Shown piece after piece: positions 1 to 7,450 of a stretch of DNA of 64,000 bases; the first letter of the stretch is position 1, and each line of letters opens with the position of its first letter. Source of the stretch: Zoogloeaceae bacterium (lineage in GTDB: Bacteria > Pseudomonadota > Gammaproteobacteria > Burkholderiales > Rhodocyclaceae). A program made the position numbers and the translations under genes. Location: positions 1-64,000 of the forward strand of contig JAITSU010000057.1 of assembly GCA_031287525.1 (NCBI GenBank), read 5' to 3'. Below the pieces are notes generated by a model. It did not search any database. It worked only from the letters and a program-made list of their open reading frames with translations, and was not told the origin of the DNA.

Positions 1-966
1 CCAGACGTTGTAGCTCCCTCTCTCACCCCGGAAAGCTATAATGTTTAGATTCATCACCTCACTCGTAATGCTGTTGTAGCTCCCTCTCTCACCCCGGAAA
101 GCTATAATGGGACAATGTCGTAGGCGGTAATGACGCCCGTTGTAGCTCCCTCTCTCACCCCGGAAAGCTATAATCGTTAGTCATCGGGGCACAGTCACGA
201 TATTGTTGTAGCTCCCTCTCTCACCCCGGAAAGCTATAATTTTGCAGATTGCGGATACCACCGCCATCGGGTTGTAGCTCCCTCTCTCACCCCGGAAAGC
301 TATAATCGCTTGCCGCTTCGATGCCGGAGAAGAGAGGTTGTAGCTCCCTCTCTCACCCCGGAAAGCTATAATCACTTTGGCGGGCTTTACGTCTTAGTGC
401 TTGTTGTAGCTCCCTCTCTCACCCCGGAAAGCTATAATACAAAGTAACATCTTAAATCAACGACTGCCGTTGTAGCTCCCTCTCTCACCCCGGAAAGCTA
501 TAATTTTTTCATGGTTCAACCTGTTCTGCATCAGGTTGTAGCTCCCTCTCTCACCCCGGAAAGCTATAATTTCGTCCAGATAACAGGCAACATCATGCAG
601 GTTGTAGCTCCCTCTCTCACCCCGGAAAGCTATAATCACCTGGGCGCAGCAGCAGCAGCCTAGAAAGTTGTAGCTCCCTCTCTCACCCCGGAAAGCTATA
701 ATTTATATCGGCTATTCCATCGCCCACAAAGCGTTGTAGCTCCCTCTCTCACCCCGGAAAGCTATAATCGAAAACGAAATGCACCGCAAACACATGCCGT
801 GGTAGCTCCCGCTCTCACCCCGGACAGCTATACTCCACAGGGACTCCGTACCTTGACCTGTGCCGTTGTAGCTCCCTCTCTCACCCCGGAAAGCTATAAT
901 TGCCCGGTTTCGTTTTGCACAGCATAGTGAGTTGTAGCTCCCTCTCTCACCCCGGAAAGCTATAAT
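1..966 (+). CRISPR. Type II-C CRISPR array, 15 repeats (left end outside the window)
   Basis: Fifteen 36-bp repeats start every 66 bp from position 7 to 931, separated by 14 complete 30-bp spacers; a partial spacer fills 1-6. Fourteen repeats are identical; they begin GTTGTAGCTCCCTC and end CCGGAAAGCTATAAT. The repeat closely resembles that of Neisseria meningitidis type II-C, where each repeat carries its own crRNA promoter. Here the last six bases are a perfect TATAAT. With that polarity crRNAs are read rightward, opposite to cas1-cas2, and stop at the hairpin after the last repeat. The 3' half of the repeat pairs with the anti-repeat RNA upstream of cas9. The leader and new-spacer end lie to the left, outside the window. 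Short open frames repeating IIAFRGERGSYN are just the translated repeat. Confidence 0.98.
799..834 (+). repeat. Degenerate CRISPR repeat (13th in window)
   Basis: This repeat differs from the consensus at four positions (3 T>G, 13 T>G, 27 A>C, 35 A>C). All four are A:T to C:G transversions. The last one turns the terminal TATAAT into TATACT. Both neighbouring spacers keep the 30-bp length, and two perfect repeats follow it. Confidence 0.95.
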
Positions 967-977
967 CCACTACCCTG

Positions 978-1015
978 AATTCCCCGTCTGGCTTGGCTGG
1001 ACGGGGAATTTTTTT
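978..1015 (+). terminator. Rho-independent terminator closing the CRISPR array
   Basis: An 11-bp perfect stem (AATTCCCCGTC / GACGGGGAATT) with an 11-nt loop is followed by a run of seven T, 11 nt after the last repeat. It would stop rightward crRNA transcription before cas2, which is read from the other strand. Confidence 0.85.
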
Positions 1016-1106
1016 GTTCAGAATGCTCAAAGGTTTGATGACATGAGGCGCAAATTTCCGGTTTTTGGAAATTTTCGGGAGAGGGGTACAATTCCGTCCG
1101 CACTGC

Positions 1107-1439
1107 TTAGAACAGCATTAGCTGCGACGCGCTACTCTTCTTTTCCGCAAAACGCGGCGCGCCGACCAACAGTTTGATCCCTGCAAACTGCTTTTCCGTA
1201 ACCGTCATGCAGCGCACGGAACCGGCGGGTGGCAGGTTGTCGGTGAGTCGTTTCTGGTGTTTTTCCTGATCGTCCAGCCCGGAGAGCAAACGTCCGTATA
1301 CCGACCACTGAATCATGTCGTAGCCGTCATTAAGCAAAAAGCGGCGGAACTGGACGTACTCCCGTTTTTCTGCTTTCGTCACCATCGGCAGGTCGAAAAA
1401 CACGAGCATTCTCATAAAGCGTCGTGTCTCCTGACTCAT
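1107..1439 (-). CDS. cas2: CRISPR-associated endoribonuclease Cas2 (type II-C)
   Basis: This 110-aa protein is the usual length for Cas2. Its N-terminus has the ferredoxin-like beta1 strand RMLVFFDLP with the conserved Asp, followed by the helix region RREYVQFRRFLLNDGY-like and a QWSVYGR strand. Cas2 bridges two Cas1 dimers in the spacer-integration complex. The gene starts 3 nt after the cas1 stop, so the two are co-transcribed toward the array. With the prophage separating it from the cas9 promoter, its current promoter is unclear. No frameshift or missing motif is visible. Confidence 0.95.
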   Translation of the reverse strand: MSQETRRFMRMLVFFDLPMVTKAEKREYVQFRRFLLNDGYDMIQWSVYGRLLSGLDDQEKHQKRLTDNLPPAGSVRCMTVTEKQFAGIKLLVGAPRFAEKKSSASQLMLF

Positions 1440-1442
1440 GGT

Positions 1443-2360
1443 TCAGTATTCTGGCGCGTGGGCAGTCAGCCCGATGAGCACCGGCAGATCAAGGGCATGA
1501 CCGTTTTCGCCGGTCTCGAATACCCGGCAGAGGCTTTCCACGGCGTATTCGATGGCGGACAACACCGACATGCGACCGCTCGCCATGCCAACATCCACAT
1601 TCAATAACGCGACCAGTCCTGCCTTGTCTTCCGTGCCCAGTTCTTCCTTTTCTTCACCGGCGCGGTGAGCTTCGCGGAATGTGTGCAAATCCACCAACGG
1701 GCGGAAGGCTTCGATCAGGTCATCTGCCAGATTGAAGGCGTTTTGCTCGCTGGCATGAAAAAGACCAATGGAGGGGTGCAATCCGTGCGCGACCAGCCCA
1801 CGGGCAATCGCGCCACGCAGGATGGCATAGCCATAGTTAAGCGCGGCGTTGATCCAGCCTTCCTCACCGCGAAAAAAGCCGGAACCAAACAGGCGCGGAA
1901 AGTAAAATGCCGCTGCCTGCCCCTCCAGATTTTCACCGTCGCCTGAGCGTACATTCGCAGCAATCGCTTCAAGACGTTTACTGCCTTCCCGTTTGGTAAG
2001 AGCGAGGCAATGCCCCTGATTTTCAATTTTGCGCCGAACCATCGCTGCCCATGCCTGCTTGATTAACGGCTTGCCTGCCTGTAATTGCAGGCGCAGCATC
2101 CGGGTGGTGCGCGAATGATTCAGAAAGGGCAGGAATACGCCGTTTGGCTGATGGTTGTCGCCCAAAGAGTAGAGGCTGACGCCATAGTCCGCGCAGGCGG
2201 AAAGCACCGGATGGGTCAACATGATTTGCCGATGATTGAGGACAATTACGGCAATGTCCTCAAAAGGAATCGTTACCGTGTCTTCCTGCTCGACGGCGAG
2301 TGAGAAATGTTCCCGTTTGAGGCGAGCCGGACGGGAGATCATGATGCTACGCCAGCCCAC
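1443..2360 (-). CDS. cas1: CRISPR-associated integrase Cas1 (type II-C)
   Basis: This 305-aa protein is Cas1, the integrase that inserts new spacers. I place the start at a GTG giving MGWRSIMISRPARL, which matches the usual type II Cas1 N-terminus; an upstream start would add 14 residues read from the end of cas9. The N-terminal beta domain contains FEDIAVIVLNHRQ. The C-terminal helical domain holds the metal-site segments around FRGEEGWINAALNYGYAILRG, HPSIGLFHASEQNAFNLADDL and EAFRPLVD. It overlaps the end of the cas9 C-terminal fragment by 14 bp, the usual cas9-cas1 coupling, and is followed immediately by cas2. It looks intact. Confidence 0.96.
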   Translation of the reverse strand: MGWRSIMISRPARLKREHFSLAVEQEDTVTIPFEDIAVIVLNHRQIMLTHPVLSACADYGVSLYSLGDNHQPNGVFLPFLNHSRTTRMLRLQLQAGKPLIKQAWAAMVRRKIENQGHCLALTKREGSKRLEAIAANVRSGDGENLEGQAAAFYFPRLFGSGFFRGEEGWINAALNYGYAILRGAIARGLVAHGLHPSIGLFHASEQNAFNLADDLIEAFRPLVDLHTFREAHRAGEEKEELGTEDKAGLVALLNVDVGMASGRMSVLSAIEYAVESLCRVFETGENGHALDLPVLIGLTAHAPEY

Positions 2361-2659
2361 GACGCAGCTCCGGGCGGGCGGGATAGATGTTGCCCAAGAC
2401 ATCTACCTCGAATTTCTCAAGTTTGAGGGCGGTTTTTACGCCAATACCCTCAATAGAGCCATCTTTGCCTACTGTTTGGTTGCGGTCATGCGCCCAAATA
2501 TTAATCGCGCCAGTGCCGCGATGTGTGCTGGCGTAATACCCAAAAAAGGTTTCTTTCTTCTGTGTAATTCGCACCAAATCATTCGGATGCAACGAAAAAC
2601 ACCAATCAAAGCTCTCGTCAATCAGCGTCCATTCTTCTTCGTCCTTTCCCTGAACAATC
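2347..2659 (-). pseudogene. cas9: Cas9 C-terminal fragment (101 codons) cut off by the prophage
   Basis: Read leftward from the prophage boundary, this frame encodes the last 101 residues of a type II-C Cas9: from QGKDEEEWTLID through SLHPNDLV, FGYYASTHRGTGAINI and EGIGVKTAL to RRGLA-stop. It matches the end of N. meningitidis Cas9 (QGKDEEDW, SLHPNDLV, ASCHRGTGNINI). It continues exactly where the large Cas9 piece at 43582-46698 leaves the family (NRAIV | QGKDEEEW). It has no start codon of its own in a sensible position. The segment carries the part of the PAM-interacting domain that touches the PAM; the residues equivalent to Nme H1024 and T1027 are kept, while that for N1029 is Ala. Confidence 0.95.
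2653..2659 (+). repeat. Left copy of prophage target duplication (AACAATC)
   Basis: The same 7 bp occurs at the right prophage boundary. Cas9 homology stops at this point on both sides. A Mu-type transposase duplicates 5 bp, so the real duplication is a 5-bp subset; the remaining bases match by chance or belong to the phage end. Confidence 0.85.
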
Positions 2660-2791
2660 TTACAGAGAGTGAGATATTTACAGGGGGTGGAGCGAGCTAA
2701 TTGGGGGATATAGCGGGATATAGGGGGATTTTCCGGGCGGCGCGATTAAAACGTGTTTAGCAGGGGGAAATAAAGACGGCGGCTTGGTTTT
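2660..2791. other. Left prophage end, noncoding
   Basis: No gene is visible. It contains GAGCGAGCTAATTG, shared with the right end, and two direct copies of GGGATATAG (2705-2730 region) that could be further transposase sites. Confidence 0.6.
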
Positions 2792-3427
2792 TCATCGGGC
2801 TGCGGCGTTCAGCATCCCGGAAATGGCGTCCAGAATGGTTTTTTCGGTTTCCGGTTGGAGGGTGGCATTTTCGGGGGAGCCGTAAAAAGGCAGGAAGGGG
2901 CGGGCGGGGATGTTGACTTGCCAGGCTTCGGCTGTGTGCCACGTTTCGCGCACTTGTTTATGGCTATCCCTGGCGAAGACAGCGAGACCTTTTCCGCTGG
3001 ATTTGGCATTACCTTTATCACCCTGACGCAGCAGATTGCCCGCCTTATCGGTACGCAGGCGGACGCGGATGGAGCGGGCGGCGTGGTGGATGGTGCCGCC
3101 GAACTGGTGGATGGCAGCATAGGCGACGTTGGAGCCGACCAGCGCATAGTCGGAGCCGTAATCAGTGCTGATGCTGCCCGCGAGGATGCCACGGTCTTGC
3201 AGGATTTTCAGCACGGAGCCGCCGTTGTTGCGGCGCAGGCGGTTCCTGACGGTGGCGCTGGAGAGGGGAACCCAATGCGGGCGACCTTGGGCGGCGAAGT
3301 TTTCTTCGGTTTCTTTTTCCAGAATGCCCGCGATGACTTTGAACAGCGGGCGGGCGTCTTTCAGCGTACCCGCGAGGTCTTGCAGCTTTTGTTGTGTCTC
3401 TCCGGCGTCGAGTGTGACTTTGAGCAT
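2792..3427 (-). CDS. Phage virion morphogenesis protein (Mu gpG-like)
   Basis: The 211-aa product matches the phage virion morphogenesis family (Mu G, tail completion or head-tail joining). Supporting features are the N-terminal coiled segment (QQKLQDLAGTLKDARPLF), the FAAQGRPHWVPLSSATVR stretch, the central GSNVAYAAIHQFGGTI motif and the C-terminal PARPFLPF motif, all typical of the family. It is the last gene of the leftward lysis/packaging operon, as G follows F in Mu. Its last 237 bp are duplicated in inverted orientation at 14284-14520. In Mu the next genes would be the protease and major head; here those are 22 kb away on the other strand. Confidence 0.85.
   Translation of the reverse strand: MLKVTLDAGETQQKLQDLAGTLKDARPLFKVIAGILEKETEENFAAQGRPHWVPLSSATVRNRLRRNNGGSVLKILQDRGILAGSISTDYGSDYALVGSNVAYAAIHQFGGTIHHAARSIRVRLRTDKAGNLLRQGDKGNAKSSGKGLAVFARDSHKQVRETWHTAEAWQVNIPARPFLPFYGSPENATLQPETEKTILDAISGMLNAAAR
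2807..3043 (-). repeat. Inverted repeat copy 1 (237 bp, 3' part of gpG)
   Basis: This segment is repeated in the opposite direction at 14284-14520 with roughly 90 percent identity by eye; the differences cluster in the first third. The two copies bracket the whole lysis/packaging block. Recombination between them would flip the ~11.2 kb between and still leave one complete gpG. Confidence 0.9.
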
Positions 3428-3684
3428 GGTCAGATCAATACGTTGGGATCGTCTAACAACTCGCCAACCTTCGGAAACAACTTCCGAATCAGCGCATCCT
3501 GTGCGTCCTCATCTTCCGGGATCGGCGTATTGTTCTCAATCGCCCACTGCTGGAGATCATTCTGTATCCCGTCCGACATGAAGCCCATGCATACCGACGG
3601 CGGCCACCGCCCGAATTTTTCAAGGTAGGCATATTCAGCAGAGTAGGTTTGCGCCATCATTTCAAAATTTGAGCATGGTCAGAT
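3419..3684 (+). repeat. 17-bp direct repeats bounding a duplicated small gene
   Basis: TTTGAGCATGGTCAGAT occurs at 3419-3435 and 3668-3684, 249 bp apart. Read on the coding strand, the first is the gpG start region. The second is a relic of that start (ATG CTC AAA TTT TGA) lying after the other small gene. This marks a tandem duplication of the small gene plus the first codons of gpG. Confidence 0.85.
3430..3660 (-). CDS. Small acidic protein, candidate immunity protein copy 2
   Basis: The product is 76 aa with no signal or membrane segment. It is a clear paralogue of the gene just upstream: both begin MM(A/S)Q, both have an aromatic stretch then KFG, a conserved Met/Asp region, an AI...PI segment and an acidic tail. 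It lies between that paralogue and gpG and was created by a 249-bp tandem duplication. It is downstream of the MuF protein, whose C-terminus is a metallopeptidase domain; immunity genes of polymorphic toxins are usually placed like this and are often duplicated. The immunity role is inference from position; I do not recognise the family. Confidence 0.75.
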   Translation of the reverse strand: MMAQTYSAEYAYLEKFGRWPPSVCMGFMSDGIQNDLQQWAIENNTPIPEDEDAQDALIRKLFPKVGELLDDPNVLI

Positions 3685-3882
3685 GAAGATCGTGCCATCG
3701 CCGGGGAAACCAATTTCTGCCCAAGTCTCTTTTTGCAGCGCCTCATCATCAATGGGCTGACCGCTGGCAATCGCGCGCCGCATGATTTCATCTTGCGCGG
3801 CATCAGACTTGTAGCACATGGACGATACCATAGGGTCTGTTCCGAACTTTGCGATGTAATCGTAGTAAGCCTGTGACATCAT
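3679..3882 (-). CDS. Small acidic protein, candidate immunity protein copy 1
   Basis: The product is 67 aa from an ATGATG pair whose first ATG overlaps the stop codon of the MuF gene, so translation is coupled to MuF. A longer frame upstream would only re-read the MuF end. It contains YYDYIAKFGTDP, a Met-Cys-Tyr-Lys-Ser segment and AIASGQPIDDEAL, mirrored in the next gene. Net charge is negative and no membrane segment is seen. Coupling to a MuF-toxin fusion suggests it protects the lysogen from the toxin domain, but function is not shown by sequence alone. Confidence 0.75.
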   Translation of the reverse strand: MMSQAYYDYIAKFGTDPMVSSMCYKSDAAQDEIMRRAIASGQPIDDEALQKETWAEIGFPGDGTIFI

Positions 3883-5663
3883 TTCAGCAACTCCAGAAAA
3901 ACCCGGTTCATTTCGGGTGTCATCCGTTCTATCACCTGTTTCCAAAATAGTCCACCTTCACCGTGAAGGCAAAAGAGGTTGGCGAATGATTCCGTCCCTG
4001 CTTTGTCGGGAGACTGGTTGTAGTATGCATTTGGATGCCCCCAGCCACTTTTTGTAAAGCCGCCGACCTTGTTTTTCGTTGCGCTCCCGATCAGGTCGGA
4101 AAGCTGCCCAAGCGTACCTTTCCCAAAGGCAGTAGAGCGTTCATAGGCAAGGACATAGGAACCCGCGCCTTTCTGTACCAAAACGGGCTGCGCGTTAACA
4201 CCGCCCGTCAGCGCGTCCAGCAAGCCCTGGGCGTCCCGTTCTTCAAAGGCAACGATGATGCGCCGGTAACGGTCTTGCGCGGCGGCGGCATCCAGCAAAT
4301 CCGGGAAAGCGGCGTGCTTTTCGATGGCTGCGCGGGCGCTTGTGTAGTCGATGCCGGATTTCTGATAGCGGGCAGATAACCATGCTTCGCGGTCAGCCGC
4401 CGCCATGAAGTCCTGTCGCGCGCCATCGTAAGCGGAATCCAGCGCCGCCCTGCGCGCGAGCGTCTTTTTGCTGTTGACTTGCCCATGCGCTCCCATGTCA
4501 ATCAGGGCTTTTCTGTCTGCCTGCAAGGCGGCGTCAAATACGTCGCTACTGCTCGCGCAAAGATAAGATTTTCCTCGCCCCAACTCGCCGTCAACGTGAT
4601 GCCCGAATTCATGCCGCCATACCGATTGACCGCGCAAGGAACTGTCCTTGTAGCCATCCATATTGATTTTCTGATGAAACACACAGAACGCATCTTTCCC
4701 CGTATGCTGCACATCCAACGGATCGCCCGCCTTCGCAATGGCTGACCGGATATAGTCAGGCGCATCAGCAAAGGATGCATCGTGCCATGCGCCCGCCGCC
4801 GTTTTCGGATTCCAGCCAGTCGCATAAGTTTGCACAGAAGCCGCCGACGCGGGGAACTTCGCCGCCAACTTTTCCGCCTTCTCCTTCAACAGATTTTGCA
4901 GTTCATCCGACTGCGTGAGCGCCGGATTGTGATCCCAACCGGGGTCGGGCCAAAAGACATGTTCCTTGCCGGTATCGTCGGCGGTGCGAATGCCCTTGAC
5001 CCGCAGGGTGTCGCCGCCCTTGTTGATGACGACTTCTTTTTCCACGATGGCGTTCTTGCCATCCTCCAGCGCCGCGCCGGACTGCTCGAACTCCGCCGCC
5101 GACAGCGCCTCTACACGGCAGCGACAACCCCAGCCGTTGGGTGGCCAGAGGGTTTGCCAGATGGGATCGTCGGCGCGCCAAACCTTGCCGTTCAATGCCG
5201 CGTGACCGGCGCGGGTGCGGCTGTCCATCACCGCCACATAGCGCCAGTACGGGCGGTTTTCGGCGTTGTCCAGATACCGCTTGTAGCGACCCGCCATGTA
5301 ACTGGTTTGCACGTTGGTCTGGAAGATGGTGCGTAGCCGCCGGTTACTGCCCAGTTGTACCTGGGTGATTTCGCCCGTGTCGATGTCGAGCATTTCTTGC
5401 TTGCCCCACCAGCCCGCCTCCTGCAAACGCGGGCGCAGGGACTTTTTGAAATCCTCGAAGGGACGACCTTCTTTCAGGCTACGTTCGATTTCCTTCTGGA
5501 ACCAGCTCAACATGTCCAGAGTGGTGACTTTGGCGACGGTAAAGGACTGCGCGTGCGTTTCGGCTTCGGTGTCATGCCAGTCCCACGCCAGATGTACGCC
5601 CTTCTTTTCAAAGAAAGCGATGGCGTCTTTCGGCGGCAGGTTGAGGTGGGCGGTGAGGTTCAT
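3879..5663 (-). CDS. MuF head morphogenesis protein fused to a zinc-metallopeptidase toxin-like domain
   Basis: The 594-aa product starts with a MuF/gp30-type minor capsid domain (about residues 1-215). This ends in the family hallmark RPYWRYVAVMDSRTR ... WQTLWPPNGWGCRCRVEAL. The long C-terminal part is not in Mu F. It contains a zincin motif HEFGHH (H351, E352, H355) and a downstream GTESFANLF, where E558 could be the third zinc ligand. MuF proteins with variable C-terminal toxin domains are an established class of phage polymorphic toxins. The pattern HExxH plus E-x-F-A resembles metallopeptidase effectors. It is followed, with overlapping stop/start codons, by two paralogous small genes that could be immunity genes. 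MuF goes into the capsid, so the peptidase might be delivered with DNA or act in competition. Confidence 0.85.
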   Translation of the reverse strand: MNLTAHLNLPPKDAIAFFEKKGVHLAWDWHDTEAETHAQSFTVAKVTTLDMLSWFQKEIERSLKEGRPFEDFKKSLRPRLQEAGWWGKQEMLDIDTGEITQVQLGSNRRLRTIFQTNVQTSYMAGRYKRYLDNAENRPYWRYVAVMDSRTRAGHAALNGKVWRADDPIWQTLWPPNGWGCRCRVEALSAAEFEQSGAALEDGKNAIVEKEVVINKGGDTLRVKGIRTADDTGKEHVFWPDPGWDHNPALTQSDELQNLLKEKAEKLAAKFPASAASVQTYATGWNPKTAAGAWHDASFADAPDYIRSAIAKAGDPLDVQHTGKDAFCVFHQKINMDGYKDSSLRGQSVWRHEFGHHVDGELGRGKSYLCASSSDVFDAALQADRKALIDMGAHGQVNSKKTLARRAALDSAYDGARQDFMAAADREAWLSARYQKSGIDYTSARAAIEKHAAFPDLLDAAAAQDRYRRIIVAFEERDAQGLLDALTGGVNAQPVLVQKGAGSYVLAYERSTAFGKGTLGQLSDLIGSATKNKVGGFTKSGWGHPNAYYNQSPDKAGTESFANLFCLHGEGGLFWKQVIERMTPEMNRVFLELLK

Positions 5664-5697
5664 TTTTTGGGGATCAGGGGGTCAGGTGGCAGGTGGC

Positions 5698-5724
5698 GTA
5701 GGGGCGAACGCAGTTCGCCCCTAC
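5698..5724. repeat. Palindromic repeat, copy 1
   Basis: A 12-bp-arm palindrome GTAGGGGCGAAC / GTTCGCCCCTAC with a 3-nt centre. It lies between the tail-fibre-like gene and the MuF start. Confidence 0.9.
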
Positions 5725-5767
5725 AGCCCGTTGTGGATATGGGCGACCAACATTCATGATGTGATAT

Positions 5768-6829
5768 TCAGTCATAAATCACCTCAATAATCGCGCACGC
5801 CGCGCCGCCTTTCGCGCCGGTCGCCTGCGCCCTAGCGTAAGCGCTATTGACAACAGAAGCACCGTCTAGTGACGTCAGCCCCGCGCCGCCGCCGCCGATG
5901 AACGGCGTCTGGTCAGGCAGGTAAAAATACTGCCTTGTGCCGGACGAACAAGGGGTTCCGGGGATGCTGCCCTGGAACGCGCCCACAACATCAATCGCCT
6001 CTAGCGTCTGGCTGCTGCCGTTCGCGTAAGTTTGCTGAAGCGCCACGACTTCGCCGGGGAGCACCGAGGCTTCGTAAGCGCCGAACGTGGTGGCCGTCAG
6101 CGGGTAATTCGCGCTAACCCGCCGAGCCAGCAAGTTCAAAAAATCGCACTGAACGGGGTGGGGCGTGAGGGTGGGCGCGGCGCTGGTCAGCCCGTCGGCG
6201 TAAAGCCCGGATGAGCCGCCAGCAAAACTCACAGCTTGAGCGCCTGTTGGCGTCGCCGGGATGTACACCGGGACGCAGCCGCCGCCCGTATAGTTTTCAT
6301 CACCACCGGAAGCCGCGCCGCCCACGGAAGCCGCCGTCGCCAGGGCGGTAGTAGTGGCGGAGCTTGCTGCCGCCTTGCCGCCTTCCCCACCCTCTGCCAG
6401 GAGCGAGACCCCCGCGCCAGCAAAAGAACTCGCGCCACCCGCATTACCGGTCTCCGACGACGTATACGTTCCAGCGCGATTCGATGAAACCAAGGCGGTG
6501 ACGCCCGCTCCAGGCGCGCCCAACAGCAGCGTAAACGGGTCGCCGACGTTGCAGCGCACGTCCTTGATGGACGTGCCCCCCGCCGCGCCGCCCGTTGCCG
6601 CTGCCCTGCCAGCGGGCGAGGGGGCAGATGCTGATGCGGCACAAATCAACACCAACGCTACCGCGCCGGAACCGCCCGCGCCGAACAGCCAGATTTTGAA
6701 ATGGTCGGTGGGCGAAATGAAGGTCGTGCTTTCATCGAGACGCAGGTAGACGCTGCGCCGGGCTGAAAGCGCCTTCATGTCCGCGCCGATGGCTTGCGCC
6801 AGCGCGGTGATTCCGGTTTCAAGGCTCAT
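5768..6829 (-). CDS. Glycine/alanine-rich tail fibre-like protein
   Basis: The 353-aa product starts MSLETGITALAQAIGADMKAL, nearly the same opening as the next gene upstream, so the two share an N-terminal virion-attachment segment. A start 17 codons earlier would be read out of a palindromic repeat and is unlikely. The middle is low in complexity and rich in Gly, Ala, Ser and Thr (GAGGSGAVAL, GGEGGKAAAS); the C-terminus has FIGGGGAGLTSLDGASVV and ends CAIIEVIYD. Such glycine-rich sequence is common in phage tail fibre tips and adhesins. It lies between portal and MuF genes, an unusual place. The exact role (receptor binding) is inferred. Confidence 0.65.
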   Translation of the reverse strand: MSLETGITALAQAIGADMKALSARRSVYLRLDESTTFISPTDHFKIWLFGAGGSGAVALVLICAASASAPSPAGRAAATGGAAGGTSIKDVRCNVGDPFTLLLGAPGAGVTALVSSNRAGTYTSSETGNAGGASSFAGAGVSLLAEGGEGGKAAASSATTTALATAASVGGAASGGDENYTGGGCVPVYIPATPTGAQAVSFAGGSSGLYADGLTSAAPTLTPHPVQCDFLNLLARRVSANYPLTATTFGAYEASVLPGEVVALQQTYANGSSQTLEAIDVVGAFQGSIPGTPCSSGTRQYFYLPDQTPFIGGGGAGLTSLDGASVVNSAYARAQATGAKGGAACAIIEVIYD

Positions 6830-6845
6830 GTTTATTCCTTGTTGG

Positions 6846-6908
6846 GTAGGGGCGAACTGCGTTCGCCCGTCGTTGGACAAGGCGCGGGCGAACGCAGTTC
6901 GCCCCTAC
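6846..6908. repeat. Palindromic repeat, copy 2 (two units)
   Basis: Two units facing each other: GTAGGGGCGAACTGCGTTCG at the left and its near reverse complement at the right, with a 20-bp spacer. Between the two tail-fibre-like genes. Confidence 0.9.
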
Positions 6909-6919
6909 CGTCACCTGAT

Positions 6920-7426
6920 TCACGCCTTCGCCGCGTTGTAGTCGGCGACGAAATCATGGTCGGCGTCGCCAATATCCGCCGCCGCCGCCGCGCCGATGTT
7001 GGCGCGGGCTTGCGCCTGTCCGGTGGCGTCGATGCTCTGCGCCGCGTCGAAGCGCACACGGTTGCCGATGGCGGTCACAAGACTCGTCCCCAGCGCCGCG
7101 TTGTTGTCCAGATAATCGGCAAGCTCCTTCAGGGTATCCAGCGCGGCGGGCGCGCCATTCACCAGATCATCAATGGCGGCGGTGACGGTGGTTTGAATCT
7201 TCGCCGCCGACCAGGTGACATCTGTACCCGTGCCGTCATCGTCGATGCCCGCGCCGCCGGTTGAGGTGATGGCGTCGACGGCGGCCTTGAGTTCGTTCAA
7301 TGCCGCGACGAGGCTCTGTTTTGCCGTCGTGGTGAGATTGGCAAGATTGCCTTGCCCGGCGAGCAGGGCTTTGATGTCCGCGCCGATGGCGGTGACTACG
7401 GCGGTGATGTTGGTTTCGAGTGACAT
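6920..7426 (-). CDS. Phage tail fibre-like protein
   Basis: The 168-aa product opens with MSLETNITAVVTAIGADIKAL, shared with the following gene. It continues with NLTTTAKQSLVAALNELKAAVD, a TLKELADYLDNNAALG segment and RVRFDAAQSID...QARANIGAAAA. The last two segments are typical of phage tail fibre shafts, which form trimeric coiled stalks. It sits in a block of four genes between portal and MuF. The pair could form one fibre with a shared attachment N-terminus. Confidence 0.7.
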   Translation of the reverse strand: MSLETNITAVVTAIGADIKALLAGQGNLANLTTTAKQSLVAALNELKAAVDAITSTGGAGIDDDGTGTDVTWSAAKIQTTVTAAIDDLVNGAPAALDTLKELADYLDNNAALGTSLVTAIGNRVRFDAAQSIDATGQAQARANIGAAAAADIGDADHDFVADYNAAKA

Positions 7427-7450
7427 GGTTTTCTCCTTTGTTTTCAGGTA

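Noticed and set aside
181-639. Minus-strand ORFs with IIAFRGERGSYN repeats
   Set aside because: They are the CRISPR repeat translated in a stop-free frame.
1-966. Spacers matching this prophage (self-targeting)
   Set aside because: I compared several distinctive spacer words with the prophage by eye and found only short chance matches (up to about 11 bp). A proper alignment of all spacers was not possible here.
2236-2700. 154-codon plus-strand ORF over cas1 and the cas9 fragment
   Set aside because: Antisense to conserved Cas9 C-terminal residues and crosses the prophage boundary.
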